In this document: positions 6,861 to 14,660 of the stretch, piece after piece
Position numbering within the stretch: position 1 is the stretch's first letter
Layout: every line of letters starts with the position of its first letter
NCBI GenBank assembly: GCA_017354415.1
Contig: JAFMQY010000002.1
Location: forward strand, 1-58,605
Direction of reading: 5' to 3'
Origin: Nocardioides sp.
GTDB lineage: Bacteria > Actinomycetota > Actinomycetes > Propionibacteriales > Nocardioidaceae
DNA length: 58,605 nucleotides
Notes under the pieces: model-generated
Database searches by the model: none
Told to the model about the DNA's origin: nothing
The model's input: only the letters and a program-made list of their open reading frames with translations
Translations under genes and position numbers: made by a program

Positions 6861-8537
6861 GTGTCAGAGACCACCACTCCACCATCCAACGTCGACCCCG
6901 CCGAGCAGACGGGGACGATGACACATCGCGAGGTGCTGGAGGCGCTGTCCGGTCTCCTGCTGGCGATGTTCGTCGCCATGCTGTCGAGCACGGTGGTGTC
7001 CAACGCGCTGCCTCGCATCGTCGGGGACCTCCGCGGCAGCCAGACCGGGTACACCTGGGTGGTCGTGGCAACGCTCCTGACGATGACGGCGACCACGCCG
7101 ATCTGGGGCAAGCTCGCGGACCAGTTCTCCAAGAAGACGCTCGTGCAGTCCGCGCTCGTCATCTACGTCATCGGGTCCGTGATCGCCGGCACCGCCGCGA
7201 ACATGGGCGTCCTGATCGGCGCCCGCGCGGTCCAGGGCCTCGGGGTCGGTGGCCTCACCGCGCTGGTGCAGGTCGTGATCGCGAGCATGGTGTCGCCGCG
7301 TGAGCGTGGCCGCTACAGCGGCTACATCGGCGCGGTCTTCGCGACGGCGACGGTCAGCGGTCCGCTGATCGGCGGCGTGATCGTCGACACGCCGGGTCTG
7401 GGCTGGCGCTGGTGCTTCTACGTCGGCATCCCCTTCGCGGTCGCGGCGTTCGCCGTCCTGCAGAAGACCCTCCACCTTCCCGTCGTACGCCGCGAGCACC
7501 ACGTCGACTACCTCGGCGCGACGCTGCTGATGGGCGGCGTCAGCATCCTCCTGGTCTGGGTCAGCCTGGCCGGCAACCAGTTCGCGTGGGGCTCGACCCT
7601 CAGCTTCACGCTGGTGGTCCTCGGCCTGGCCGTGATCGCGTCGGCGGTGTACGTCGAGGGGCGGGTCGCCCGAGACCCGATCATCCCGCTCCGTCTCTTC
7701 CGCGACCGTACGACGGCGCTCGCCACCGCTGCGTCGGTGCTGATCGGGGTCGCGATGTTCGGCGCCACCGTCTACCTGAGCCAGTACTTCCAGATCTCGC
7801 GGGGCATGACCCCGACCCACGCGGGCCTGATGTCGATCTTCATGGTCGGCGGTCTGGTGATCTCCAGCATGGTCACGGGCCGCATCATCACCCGCACGGG
7901 CACCTGGAAGCCGTACCTCGTCTCCGGCATGATCGCTGTCGTGGTGGGCCTGGCGTTGCTGAGCCGGATCGACGAGTCCACGCCGCTGCCGTTGCTGGGC
8001 GTCTACATGGCCGTGCTCGGCCTCGGCCTCGGCGCCACCATGCAGAATCTCGTGCTCTCGGTGCAGAACAACGCCGCCCAGGCCGACATGGGCGCCGCCA
8101 GCTCGCTGGTCGCGTTCTTCCGCAGCCTGGGCGGCTCGATCGGGGTCGCCGGGCTCGGCGCCGTCCTCAGCCACCAGGTGTCCAGGACCGTGTCCTCCGG
8201 CCTCGCCCAGATGGGCGCCCCCGCCAACACCCACCAGAGCCACCAGATCCCCGACCTGTCGACGCTGCCCGGCCCGATCCGCGACCTGTTCCAGATGGCC
8301 TTCGGCGAGGCCACCGGCCACGTCTTCCTCGTGGCCGTCCCGTTCGCGGCTCTGGCGCTCGTGTGCGTGCTGTTCATCCGCGAGGTGCCGCTGCGCACAA
8401 CCGTCCTGCGCGCCGACGAGGTCGCCGCCCGTGACGAGGAGGAGCGGGACGCCGTCCGACTCGACGGGCCCCACCCCGAGCCGGTCGGACGGCCCCTCGC
8501 CGGTCCGGAGGCGGTGACGTCCCGTGTCACGGGCTGA
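6861..8537 (+). CDS. EmrB/QacA-type MFS drug exporter (DHA2, 14 TM)
   Basis: Proton-coupled multidrug exporter of about 558 aa. Motif A-like GKLADQFSKK follows TM2, and motif C-like sequence (VSGPLIGGVIVDTPGLGWRW) lies in the TM5 region; hydrophobic segments are spread as expected for 14 helices, with a hydrophilic C-terminal tail. I chose GTG 6861 (MSETTTPPSNVD) because GAGGA lies 8 nt upstream; ATG 6846 and the TTG 6819 used in the track are alternatives, but 6819 lies inside the operator. The stop overlaps the MarR start by 14 bp. Control appears double: MarR repression at 6819-6831 and the leader RNA upstream. Confidence 0.92.
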   Translation: MSETTTPPSNVDPAEQTGTMTHREVLEALSGLLLAMFVAMLSSTVVSNALPRIVGDLRGSQTGYTWVVVATLLTMTATTPIWGKLADQFSKKTLVQSALVIYVIGSVIAGTAANMGVLIGARAVQGLGVGGLTALVQVVIASMVSPRERGRYSGYIGAVFATATVSGPLIGGVIVDTPGLGWRWCFYVGIPFAVAAFAVLQKTLHLPVVRREHHVDYLGATLLMGGVSILLVWVSLAGNQFAWGSTLSFTLVVLGLAVIASAVYVEGRVARDPIIPLRLFRDRTTALATAASVLIGVAMFGATVYLSQYFQISRGMTPTHAGLMSIFMVGGLVISSMVTGRIITRTGTWKPYLVSGMIAVVVGLALLSRIDESTPLPLLGVYMAVLGLGLGATMQNLVLSVQNNAAQADMGAASSLVAFFRSLGGSIGVAGLGAVLSHQVSRTVSSGLAQMGAPANTHQSHQIPDLSTLPGPIRDLFQMAFGEATGHVFLVAVPFAALALVCVLFIREVPLRTTVLRADEVAARDEEERDAVRLDGPHPEPVGRPLAGPEAVTSRVTG

Positions 8538-8958
8538 CGAGCTCGGCCGTCTCGAGCAGGAGGTGGGCGTGCTGATCCGCCGCGTGAAGCGGGTGATCGG
8601 CGAACGCGCACGAGCCGTCCACCCGGACCTCCAGCCCGCGTCGTACCTGATGCTCACCTACCTGGCCTCCGCCGGGCCGCAGCGGTCGTCGGTGATGTCG
8701 GAGAAGTTCGGGGTCGACAAGGGCGCGATCAGCCGCCAGGTACAGCACCTGTGCGACCTCGGCCTGCTGCACCGGGAGCCGGACCCCGCCGACGGCCGGG
8801 CGGTGCTGATCTCGGCCAGCCCGAACGCCGTACGCCGGATGCGGGCGGTGGACCGTGACCGCCGCCGCTGGCTCGAGGAGAAGCTCTCGGAGTGGTCGGA
8901 GGACGACCTGCGGGACCTCGTGGCAGGGCTCGCGAGCTACAACGCCGCCCTCGACTGA
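8524..8958 (+). CDS. MarR family transcriptional regulator
   Basis: 144-aa winged-helix regulator starting at GTG 8524, overlapping the end of the exporter gene, so the two are translationally coupled. The DNA-binding region reads SSVMSEKFGVDKGAISRQVQHLCDLGLLHREPDPADGRA, the classic MarR recognition helix and wing with the DxRA motif. Probable autoregulator of the exporter operon through the palindrome at 6819-6831, releasing DNA when a phenolic or antibiotic ligand binds. Confidence 0.92.
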   Translation: MSRADELGRLEQEVGVLIRRVKRVIGERARAVHPDLQPASYLMLTYLASAGPQRSSVMSEKFGVDKGAISRQVQHLCDLGLLHREPDPADGRAVLISASPNAVRRMRAVDRDRRRWLEEKLSEWSEDDLRDLVAGLASYNAALD

Positions 8959-9040
8959 ACCGCGGTTCTGTCCCGTGGAGCCGCGGGACCGTCGCGTGGT
9001 CAGAACCCGCGGCACGAGTGGTCACAACCCACGGTTCAAC
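8957..9040. terminator. Repeat-rich bidirectional terminator region between convergent genes
   Basis: The 12-bp palindrome GAACCGCGGTTC (8957-8968) overlaps the MarR stop. GTCCCG/CGGGAC (8970-8989) forms a short hairpin. Two 22-bp direct repeats begin GTGGTCA at 8996 and 9018. They fill the gap between convergent marR and GH13, so a two-way terminator is likely. Confidence 0.45.
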
Positions 9041-9043
9041 CAG

Positions 9044-10636
9044 TCACGCGCACGCAACCCAGGCCGCCGTGTCTGGAGGAAGCAAGTGACCGTCGAGCGG
9101 GCCGCTGGTCAGGACCACCGTCCCGGGCGGCAGCCTCGCCGGTCGCGGTCCGCAGTTGCAGACCACCGTCAGCGGGCCGCGGCGTACCTCGAGCACGGTC
9201 GCCCGACCGTCCACGATCTCGACGTCCTCGCCGGCGTCGGCGAACCTCCTCCGGGCGCGCAGCGCATCGCGATAGAAGGACCACGTCGACGCGGGGTCGC
9301 GGCGCTGGGCCGCCACGGTCAGCCGTGCCCAGTCGTCGGGCATCGGCAGCCAGGGCGTGGTGCCCGCACGGCTGAACCCGTACGGCGAGTGGGTGCCGCG
9401 CCACGGCATCGGCACCCGCGCACCGTCGCGGCCGACGCCACCGGTGCGGAACCAGACCGGGTCCTGCCGGAACTCCGGGGGTACGTCGACCTCCTCCAGC
9501 CCGAGCTCCTCACCCTGGTACAGGTAGGCCGACCCTGGAAGCGCGAGCATCGTCAGGGTCGCGGCCCGCGCCCGGGCGAGACCGCGGTGGCCGCCGCCGT
9601 ACCGGGTCGGGTGCCGCACCACGTCGTGGTTGGACAGCACCCAGGTCGGGGCGGCGCCCACCGGTCGGACCGCGTCCAGGGTGCCTCTGATGACGTCGGC
9701 GAACGCGGCGGCCGACCACGGTGCCAGCAGCCAGGCGAAGTTGAACGCCTGGTGGAGCTCGTCCGGGCGCACGTAGCGAGCCATCGACTCGGGCGTCCGG
9801 GTCCACGCCTCGGCCACGGCCATCCGGTCGCCGTCGTAGGTGTCGAGCAGACGACGCCACGAGCGGTAGATGTCGTGCACGCCCGGCTGGTCCCACATCG
9901 GCTCGTCGACGTCCCGGCGCTCCACCATGCTTCCCTGGCGGTCGGACGGGAGATCGGTCTCTCCGGATCTCCGGCCGCGCTGGTTGCGCAGGCTCCGGTC
10001 CTTGGCGAGGCCGTGTGCGACGTCGATCCGGAACCCGTCCACCCCTCGGTCGAGCCAGAACCTGAGCACGTCGTCGAACATCGCGGCGACCTCCGGGTTG
10101 CTCCAGTCGAGGTCGGGCTGCGTGGCGTCGAAGAGGTGGAGGTACCACTGCCCATCGTGGATGCGGGACCACGCGGGACCACCGAAGACCGACGACCAGT
10201 TGTTGGGCGGCCGCGCCCCACCTCGGCCCTTGCCCGGGCGGAACAGGTAGCGCGCCCGCTCGGGGCTGCCGGCCGGGGCGTCGAGGGCGGCCCGGAACCA
10301 CGCGTGCTCGACGGAGGTGTGGTTGGGGACGAGGTCGACCACGACCTTCAGCCCGAGCCGGTGGGCGCGGGTGAGCAGGTCGTCCACGTCGCCGAGCGAG
10401 CCGAACAGCGGGTCGACGCCGGTGTAGTCCGACACGTCGTACCCGGCATCGTGCTGGGGGGACGGGTAGAAGGGGGTGATCCACACCGCGTCGACGCCGA
10501 GGTCGCGCAGGTAGCGGAGGTGGGACGTGATGCCCGGCAGGTCTCCGAGGCCGTCGCCGTCGGAGTCGGCGAAGCTGCGGACGTAGACCTGGTAGAAGAC
10601 GGCGTCGCGCCACCAGGGGGCGGAGGGTGCGGGCAT
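9044..10636 (-). CDS. GH13 alpha-glucosidase / oligo-1,6-glucosidase
   Basis: 530-aa cytoplasmic glycoside hydrolase of family 13 that releases glucose from alpha-linked oligosaccharides. Conserved regions appear in order: FYQVYVRSFADSDGDGLGDL at the N-terminus, DLVPNHTS (region I), GFRIDVAHG with the nucleophile Asp (region II), VAEAWT with the acid/base Glu (region III) and VLSNHDVVRH with the transition-state Asp (region IV). QPDLDWSNPEV and a short C-terminal beta domain fit the AglA-like group. The ATG lies 1 bp after the stop of the upstream hotdog-type gene, so they form an operon. Trehalose synthase-like activity cannot be excluded. Confidence 0.92.
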   Translation of the reverse strand: MPAPSAPWWRDAVFYQVYVRSFADSDGDGLGDLPGITSHLRYLRDLGVDAVWITPFYPSPQHDAGYDVSDYTGVDPLFGSLGDVDDLLTRAHRLGLKVVVDLVPNHTSVEHAWFRAALDAPAGSPERARYLFRPGKGRGGARPPNNWSSVFGGPAWSRIHDGQWYLHLFDATQPDLDWSNPEVAAMFDDVLRFWLDRGVDGFRIDVAHGLAKDRSLRNQRGRRSGETDLPSDRQGSMVERRDVDEPMWDQPGVHDIYRSWRRLLDTYDGDRMAVAEAWTRTPESMARYVRPDELHQAFNFAWLLAPWSAAAFADVIRGTLDAVRPVGAAPTWVLSNHDVVRHPTRYGGGHRGLARARAATLTMLALPGSAYLYQGEELGLEEVDVPPEFRQDPVWFRTGGVGRDGARVPMPWRGTHSPYGFSRAGTTPWLPMPDDWARLTVAAQRRDPASTWSFYRDALRARRRFADAGEDVEIVDGRATVLEVRRGPLTVVCNCGPRPARLPPGTVVLTSGPLDGHLLPPDTAAWVACA

Positions 10637-10637
10637 G

Positions 10638-11447
10638 TCAGGCGAAGTCAGCGGCGTCGACAGTGATCCACAGATGCTCTGCCGAGCCCACCACGCGGCC
10701 GTCGGCGTCGTACATCGTGGCGGAGGTCCACGTCTTGCGACCGTCGTTGCCGCGCCCCATTCCCACCAGCACGTGCTCCTCGCCGATCGCGGGCAGCGAG
10801 TCGAGGCGCGCCGTCATCCGGGCCAGGACGATCATCCGCGCTCCGAAGTCGCCGGCCCAGCCGCCGACGCAGTCGAGGGCCGCCCAGGCGACTGGCAGCG
10901 CGGCCCGCGGGGTCCCGTCGGCGTAGGCGTGGAAGTCCTCCGCAACCGACGGGTGCGGCGTCCAGGTGGCGGCCACGCGCGGCCCACCGGGGTTGCGGTC
11001 CACCGGCGGCGCGTGGGCGACCCGGCCGGGGAAGATCCGTAACCCGTCTCCGGGATCGCGTCGGGTGCCACAGCCGAAGCACGTCGGGAACGGGTGGCTG
11101 GTGAGCCCGGCGAACGACGCGCTGGCGGCGCGGGCCTCCTCGGCCGGCACCGGCTCGACCACCCGCACCTCGTCGTGGCTGCACCGGGCCGTGAGCACCG
11201 GCTTCCCGCCGTACGACGCGACGACGCCGCCGTCCTCGGCTCGCGAGACCTGCATCGGCACGTCGAGCGGGGGCGGCGCCAGCAGCGAGACCGTGACCGT
11301 CGGCCAGGGCTGGGCGTGGTCGTGCGGGCACTCCTGTCCGGCATGCGCCGAGATGGCACCGGCCGACCAGCCGCCGTTTCCGGATGAGGGGGGCCCGCAG
11401 AACCGGGACGGCACCACCAGGTCGGGGAGGTCCGGCAGGTCGTTCAT
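10638..11447 (-). CDS. Hotdog-fold thioesterase-like protein
   Basis: 269 aa starting [16 protein letters not shown] 11447 has GAGGAG just upstream, better than the longer ORF start. The two-part layout (an N-terminal half with [14 protein letters not shown], then a cysteine-bearing linker [13 protein letters not shown], then a C-terminal half with [11 protein letters not shown] and [17 protein letters not shown]) resembles actinobacterial double-hotdog proteins related to PaaI or acyl-CoA thioesterases. The linker CFGCG may bind a metal. No catalytic motif is certain, so the activity is a family-level guess. It is the first gene of a coupled pair with the GH13 enzyme, and the functional link between the two is unclear. 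Confidence 0.65.
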   Translation of the reverse strand: MNDLPDLPDLVVPSRFCGPPSSGNGGWSAGAISAHAGQECPHDHAQPWPTVTVSLLAPPPLDVPMQVSRAEDGGVVASYGGKPVLTARCSHDEVRVVEPVPAEEARAASASFAGLTSHPFPTCFGCGTRRDPGDGLRIFPGRVAHAPPVDRNPGGPRVAATWTPHPSVAEDFHAYADGTPRAALPVAWAALDCVGGWAGDFGARMIVLARMTARLDSLPAIGEEHVLVGMGRGNDGRKTWTSATMYDADGRVVGSAEHLWITVDAADFA

Positions 11448-11520
11448 GGCACTCCTCGTCGGGGATCGGCGGTGGTCCCACACTCTGCCAGGCCATCCGG
11501 GGATGGGTCACAATGACCGG

Positions 11521-12207
11521 GTGAGTGACCTGATCGACACCACGGAGATGTATCTCCGGACCATCTACGAGCTGGTCGAGGAGGGCATCGTGCCGTTGCG
11601 TGCGCGGATCGCCGAGCGCCTGCACCAGTCGGGGCCGACGGTGTCGCAGACGGTCGCCCGGATGGAGCGGGACGGCCTGGTCACGGTGGAGGGCGACCGG
11701 CACCTCGAGCTCACCGCCGAGGGCAACCGGCTGGCCACGCGGGTGATGCGCAAGCACCGGCTCGCCGAGCGGCTGCTCACCGACGTGATCGGGCTCGACT
11801 GGGAGCTGGTCCACGCCGAGGCGTGTCGGTGGGAGCACGTGATGTCGGAGACGGTGGAGCGCCGCTTGGTCGACCTGCTCGACCACCCGACCGCGTCGCC
11901 CTACGGCAACCCCATCCCCGGCCTGGACGAGCTCGGCGAGTCGGCGACCGGCGAGGTGTTCCTCGACGGCACCGAGATGCTGGCCGACCTCGCCGGTGCC
12001 GAGCAGTCCACGGTGCGGGTCCGCCGGATCTCCGAGGAGCTCCAGAAGGACGAGCCGCTGATGGGGACCCTCCGCCGGATCGGCGCGCTCCCGGACAAGG
12101 TGGTCGGCGTGACCGCGACCGAGGTCGGGGTACTGGTCGGCTCGGGCGGCGAGACTGCGGAGCTCGACCTCGAGGCCGCTGGGCACATCTTCGTGTCTCG
12201 GGTCTGA
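11521..12207 (+). CDS. ideR: Iron-dependent repressor, IdeR/DtxR family
   Basis: 228-aa Fe(II)-activated repressor of iron uptake genes. GTG 11521 gives [20 protein letters not shown], the standard DtxR N-terminus; the track ORF starts far upstream. Numbering from this start puts the metal ligands where IdeR has them: Met10, Cys102, Glu105, His106 for the primary site and His79, Glu83, His98 for the ancillary site. The recognition helix is [17 protein letters not shown]. Beyond the dimerisation domain a C-terminal SH3-like domain is present (about 150-228), which separates it from short MntR proteins. It stands alone, convergent with the sirtuin. Confidence 0.95.
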   Translation: MSDLIDTTEMYLRTIYELVEEGIVPLRARIAERLHQSGPTVSQTVARMERDGLVTVEGDRHLELTAEGNRLATRVMRKHRLAERLLTDVIGLDWELVHAEACRWEHVMSETVERRLVDLLDHPTASPYGNPIPGLDELGESATGEVFLDGTEMLADLAGAEQSTVRVRRISEELQKDEPLMGTLRRIGALPDKVVGVTATEVGVLVGSGGETAELDLEAAGHIFVSRV

Positions 12208-12224
12208 GCGCGTCGGGCCCGCCC

Positions 12225-12314
12225 GGCTCATCACGCTGGGCAGGGTCATACGGAAACTCGGCACGTGGCGCTCCCCTGGGCCAGGGATGGTTCGACCGCT
12301 CAGCGTGATGAGCC
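12225..12314. repeat. 14-bp perfect inverted repeat spanning the ideR/sirtuin gap
   Basis: GGCTCATCACGCTG (12225-12238) and CAGCGTGATGAGCC (12301-12314) are exact reverse complements, extendable by about 3 more pairs inward, with roughly 60 bp between them. The right arm covers the last codons of the sirtuin gene. Either a large-loop bidirectional terminator or the termini of a small mobile element. Confidence 0.6.
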
Positions 12315-13145
12315 AACCTCAGCGGCCGCAGACCGCACCCCGACAAGCGCGGTCAGGAACTCGCTGCATCCGAGCTCGAGCTTCATGGAGGCGAGGTCGT
12401 CGCCGCGCGTGGCGCCGCGGTTGACGATCACCACCGGGACGCCGGCCCGCGCCGCGCGGCGCACGAAACGGAAGCCGGACATCACCGTCAGCGACGATCC
12501 CACCGACAGCAGCACGTCGTCACGGGTGAGCGCGTCGACCGCTTCGTAGCACTGCTGCACGCGCTGCGGCGGGACGTTCTCGCCGAAGAACACCACGTCC
12601 GGCTTGAGGATCCCGCCGCAGTCGTCGCAGTCCGGTACGACGAAGTCCGCCGTGTCGTCGAGGTCCACGTCGCCGTCGGGCCGGGTCACCGCGCCGGCGT
12701 GGGCATCGTGGAACCCAGGGTTGGCGGCGGTCATCCGCTGCTCGAGCCGCGCCCGGCCCGTCGTACGCCGGCAGGAGAGGCAGACGACGTCGGCGATCCG
12801 GCCGTGCAGTGCCACCAGCCGACGCGAACCAGCCGCCTCGTGCAGGCCGTCGACGTTCTGGGTGATCAGCAACTCGGGATCGAGGGCCGCGAGCGCCAGG
12901 TGACCGGCGTTGGGCGAGGCGCCGCGCATCCGGCCCCAGCCGAGGTGGCTGCGGGCCCAGTAGCGCTGTCGAGCGGCCGGGCCGCTCACGAACTCCTGGT
13001 ACGTCATCGGCTGCCGCGCCCGCGAGCCCGGGCCGCGGTAGTCGGGGATCCCGGAGTCCGTGGACAGGCCGGCGCCGGTGAGCACGACCAGGCGGCCGTC
13101 CCGGAGCAGGTCCGGTACGACGACCTCGGGCGCCTCGACGGTCAT
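12300..13145 (-). CDS. NAD-dependent protein deacylase, Sir2 family
   Basis: 281-aa sirtuin that removes acyl groups from lysines using NAD. ATG 13145 gives MTVEAPEVVVPDLLRDGRLV; the track ORF reads through the preceding gene in another frame. Motifs: VLTGAGLSTDSGIPDYRG (NAD binding), ITQNVDGLHEAAG, and LHGRIADVVCLSC, where the His is catalytic and the Cys starts the zinc site. The second Cys pair is CDDCGGILKPDVVFFGE. VGSSLTV and VIVNRG complete the Rossmann fold. A long insertion between the Cys pairs (about 45 residues) resembles mid-size actinobacterial sirtuins. The start is 7 bp after the DUF2277 stop, so they share a transcript. Confidence 0.93.
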   Translation of the reverse strand: MTVEAPEVVVPDLLRDGRLVVLTGAGLSTDSGIPDYRGPGSRARQPMTYQEFVSGPAARQRYWARSHLGWGRMRGASPNAGHLALAALDPELLITQNVDGLHEAAGSRRLVALHGRIADVVCLSCRRTTGRARLEQRMTAANPGFHDAHAGAVTRPDGDVDLDDTADFVVPDCDDCGGILKPDVVFFGENVPPQRVQQCYEAVDALTRDDVLLSVGSSLTVMSGFRFVRRAARAGVPVVIVNRGATRGDDLASMKLELGCSEFLTALVGVRSAAAEVGSSR

Positions 13146-13152
13146 CGACGTG

Positions 13153-13422
13153 TCAGCTCGCGTAGCGCGCCTCGGAACGCGCTCGGCGCTTGGCCGCCTC
13201 TTCCTCACGGTTCTTCGGCGGAGCGCTGGTGACCAGGGCGTCGAGCAGGTGCTGCGTCGCGTGCGCGATCTCGTGGACCGCCCGGTCGAAGGCCGCCTGG
13301 TTGGCCGCCGAGGGCCGGGAGGAGCCACTGACCTTGCGCACGAACTGCAGCGCCGCGTCGTGGACCTCCTGCGAGGTGGCGGGCGGCTCGAAGTTGTGGA
13401 GCGGACGGATGTTGCGACACAT
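13153..13422 (-). CDS. DUF2277 family small protein
   Basis: 89 aa beginning MCRNIRPLHNFEPPAT, the invariant opening of the DUF2277 family, with the conserved EVHDAALQFVRKVSG and AFDRAVHEIAHATQHLL helices and a basic C-terminal tail. Function is unknown for the family. Encoded just upstream of the sirtuin on the same strand with a 7-bp gap, so it is co-transcribed. Confidence 0.88.
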   Translation of the reverse strand: MCRNIRPLHNFEPPATSQEVHDAALQFVRKVSGSSRPSAANQAAFDRAVHEIAHATQHLLDALVTSAPPKNREEEAAKRRARSEARYAS

Positions 13423-13478
13423 GAGAAGGAGCCTACGTGGTCTGGCAGCACGCTTCCCCGGGCTGAGACGATGGGTGG

Positions 13479-14660
13479 ATGACCGATGCGTCAGCCTCCG
13501 GCCGCGAGCTCGACCTGATCCTGTTCGGCGCCACCGGGTTCACCGGTCGCCTCACCGCGGAGTACCTCGCGCGTCACCGGCCCGGCGGCCTGCGCTGGGC
13601 ACTGGCGGGCCGCAACCAGGCGAAGCTCGAGGGCGTGCGCGAGCACCTCACCACGATCGACGACTCGCTCGGCGACCTGCCTGTGCTCACCGCGGACGTC
13701 ACCGACGACGTCTCGCTCAAGGAGGTCGCCCACCGGGCACGGGTCGTGATCACGACCGTCGGGCCCTACCTGACCTACGGCGAGCCGCTCGTGGCGGCAT
13801 GTGCGGAGGCCGGCACAGACTACGTCGACCTCACCGGGGAACAGGAGTTCGTCGACCGGATGTACGTCGCCCACGACGCGACGGCCCAGGACTCCGGCGC
13901 TCGGCTCGTCCACTGCTGCGGCTTCGACTCGATCCCCCACGACCTCGGGGCGATGTTCACCGTCGGGCTGCTGCCCGAAGACGTGCCGATCACGATGCGT
14001 GGGGTCGTCCGGGCCAGCGGGATGGTGTCGGGCGGCACCTTCCACACGACGATGAACGGCATGGCGCGGACGCGGCAGGGACGGGCGGCCGCTGCGGCGC
14101 GGCGTTCGATCGAGCCACGGCCCCAGGGCCGCTCGTCGCGCGCGGTCAGCGGCAAGCCCCACCACGATGCGGTCCTCGGCCGCTGGCTACTGCCGCTGCC
14201 GACGATCGACCCGAGGGTGGTGGCCCGCAGTGGCGCTGCGCTCGCGTCGTACGGCCCCGAGTTCCGCTACTCCCACTACGCGGGCACCAAGACGCTGCGC
14301 TACGCCGTCGGCGGCGCAGCGGGTGTGATGGCGCTCGGCGCGGCCGCACACGTTCCGCCGCTCCGGCGCGCTCTGCTCGAGCGGATCAAGCCGGGCGAAG
14401 GGCCGGATCATGCGCGTCGGGCGCGGTCGTGGTTCACGGTGGACTTCGTGGGCGAGGGCGGAGGACAGACCGTGCACACCCGGGTCTCGGGTGGCGACCC
14501 CGGCTATGACGAGACGGCGAAGATGCTCGCCGAGTCCGCGCTCTGCCTGGCCTTCGACGACAACCCCGCGACGTCGGGTCAGGTCACCACCGCCCAGGCG
14601 ATGGGGGAGGCGCTGACCGCGCGGCTGGTCGCTGCCGGGCTCAAGTTCGAGGAGCTGTGA
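13479..14660 (+). CDS. Saccharopine-dehydrogenase-like / trans-acting enoyl reductase family protein
   Basis: 393 aa. The N-terminus ELDLILFGATGFTGRLTAEYL is an NAD(P)-binding Rossmann motif, followed by ALAGRNQAKLE and TTVGPYLTYGEPLVAACAEAGTDYVDLTGE, typical of the saccharopine-dehydrogenase-like family. This group includes mycobacterial trans-acting enoyl reductases such as Rv2953. A membrane-associating hydrophobic stretch, LRYAVGGAAGVMALGAAAHV (about 285-305), is usual in the family. It has no polyketide genes nearby, so the substrate is not suggested by context. Its stop directly abuts the convergent CHAP gene stop. Confidence 0.82.
   Translation: MTDASASGRELDLILFGATGFTGRLTAEYLARHRPGGLRWALAGRNQAKLEGVREHLTTIDDSLGDLPVLTADVTDDVSLKEVAHRARVVITTVGPYLTYGEPLVAACAEAGTDYVDLTGEQEFVDRMYVAHDATAQDSGARLVHCCGFDSIPHDLGAMFTVGLLPEDVPITMRGVVRASGMVSGGTFHTTMNGMARTRQGRAAAAARRSIEPRPQGRSSRAVSGKPHHDAVLGRWLLPLPTIDPRVVARSGAALASYGPEFRYSHYAGTKTLRYAVGGAAGVMALGAAAHVPPLRRALLERIKPGEGPDHARRARSWFTVDFVGEGGGQTVHTRVSGGDPGYDETAKMLAESALCLAFDDNPATSGQVTTAQAMGEALTARLVAAGLKFEEL

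Noticed and set aside
6864-8657. Minus-strand 597-aa ORF
   Set aside because: Shadow of the MFS exporter and MarR genes.
8855-10666. Plus-strand 603-aa ORF
   Set aside because: Shadow of the GH13 gene, which carries all catalytic motifs.
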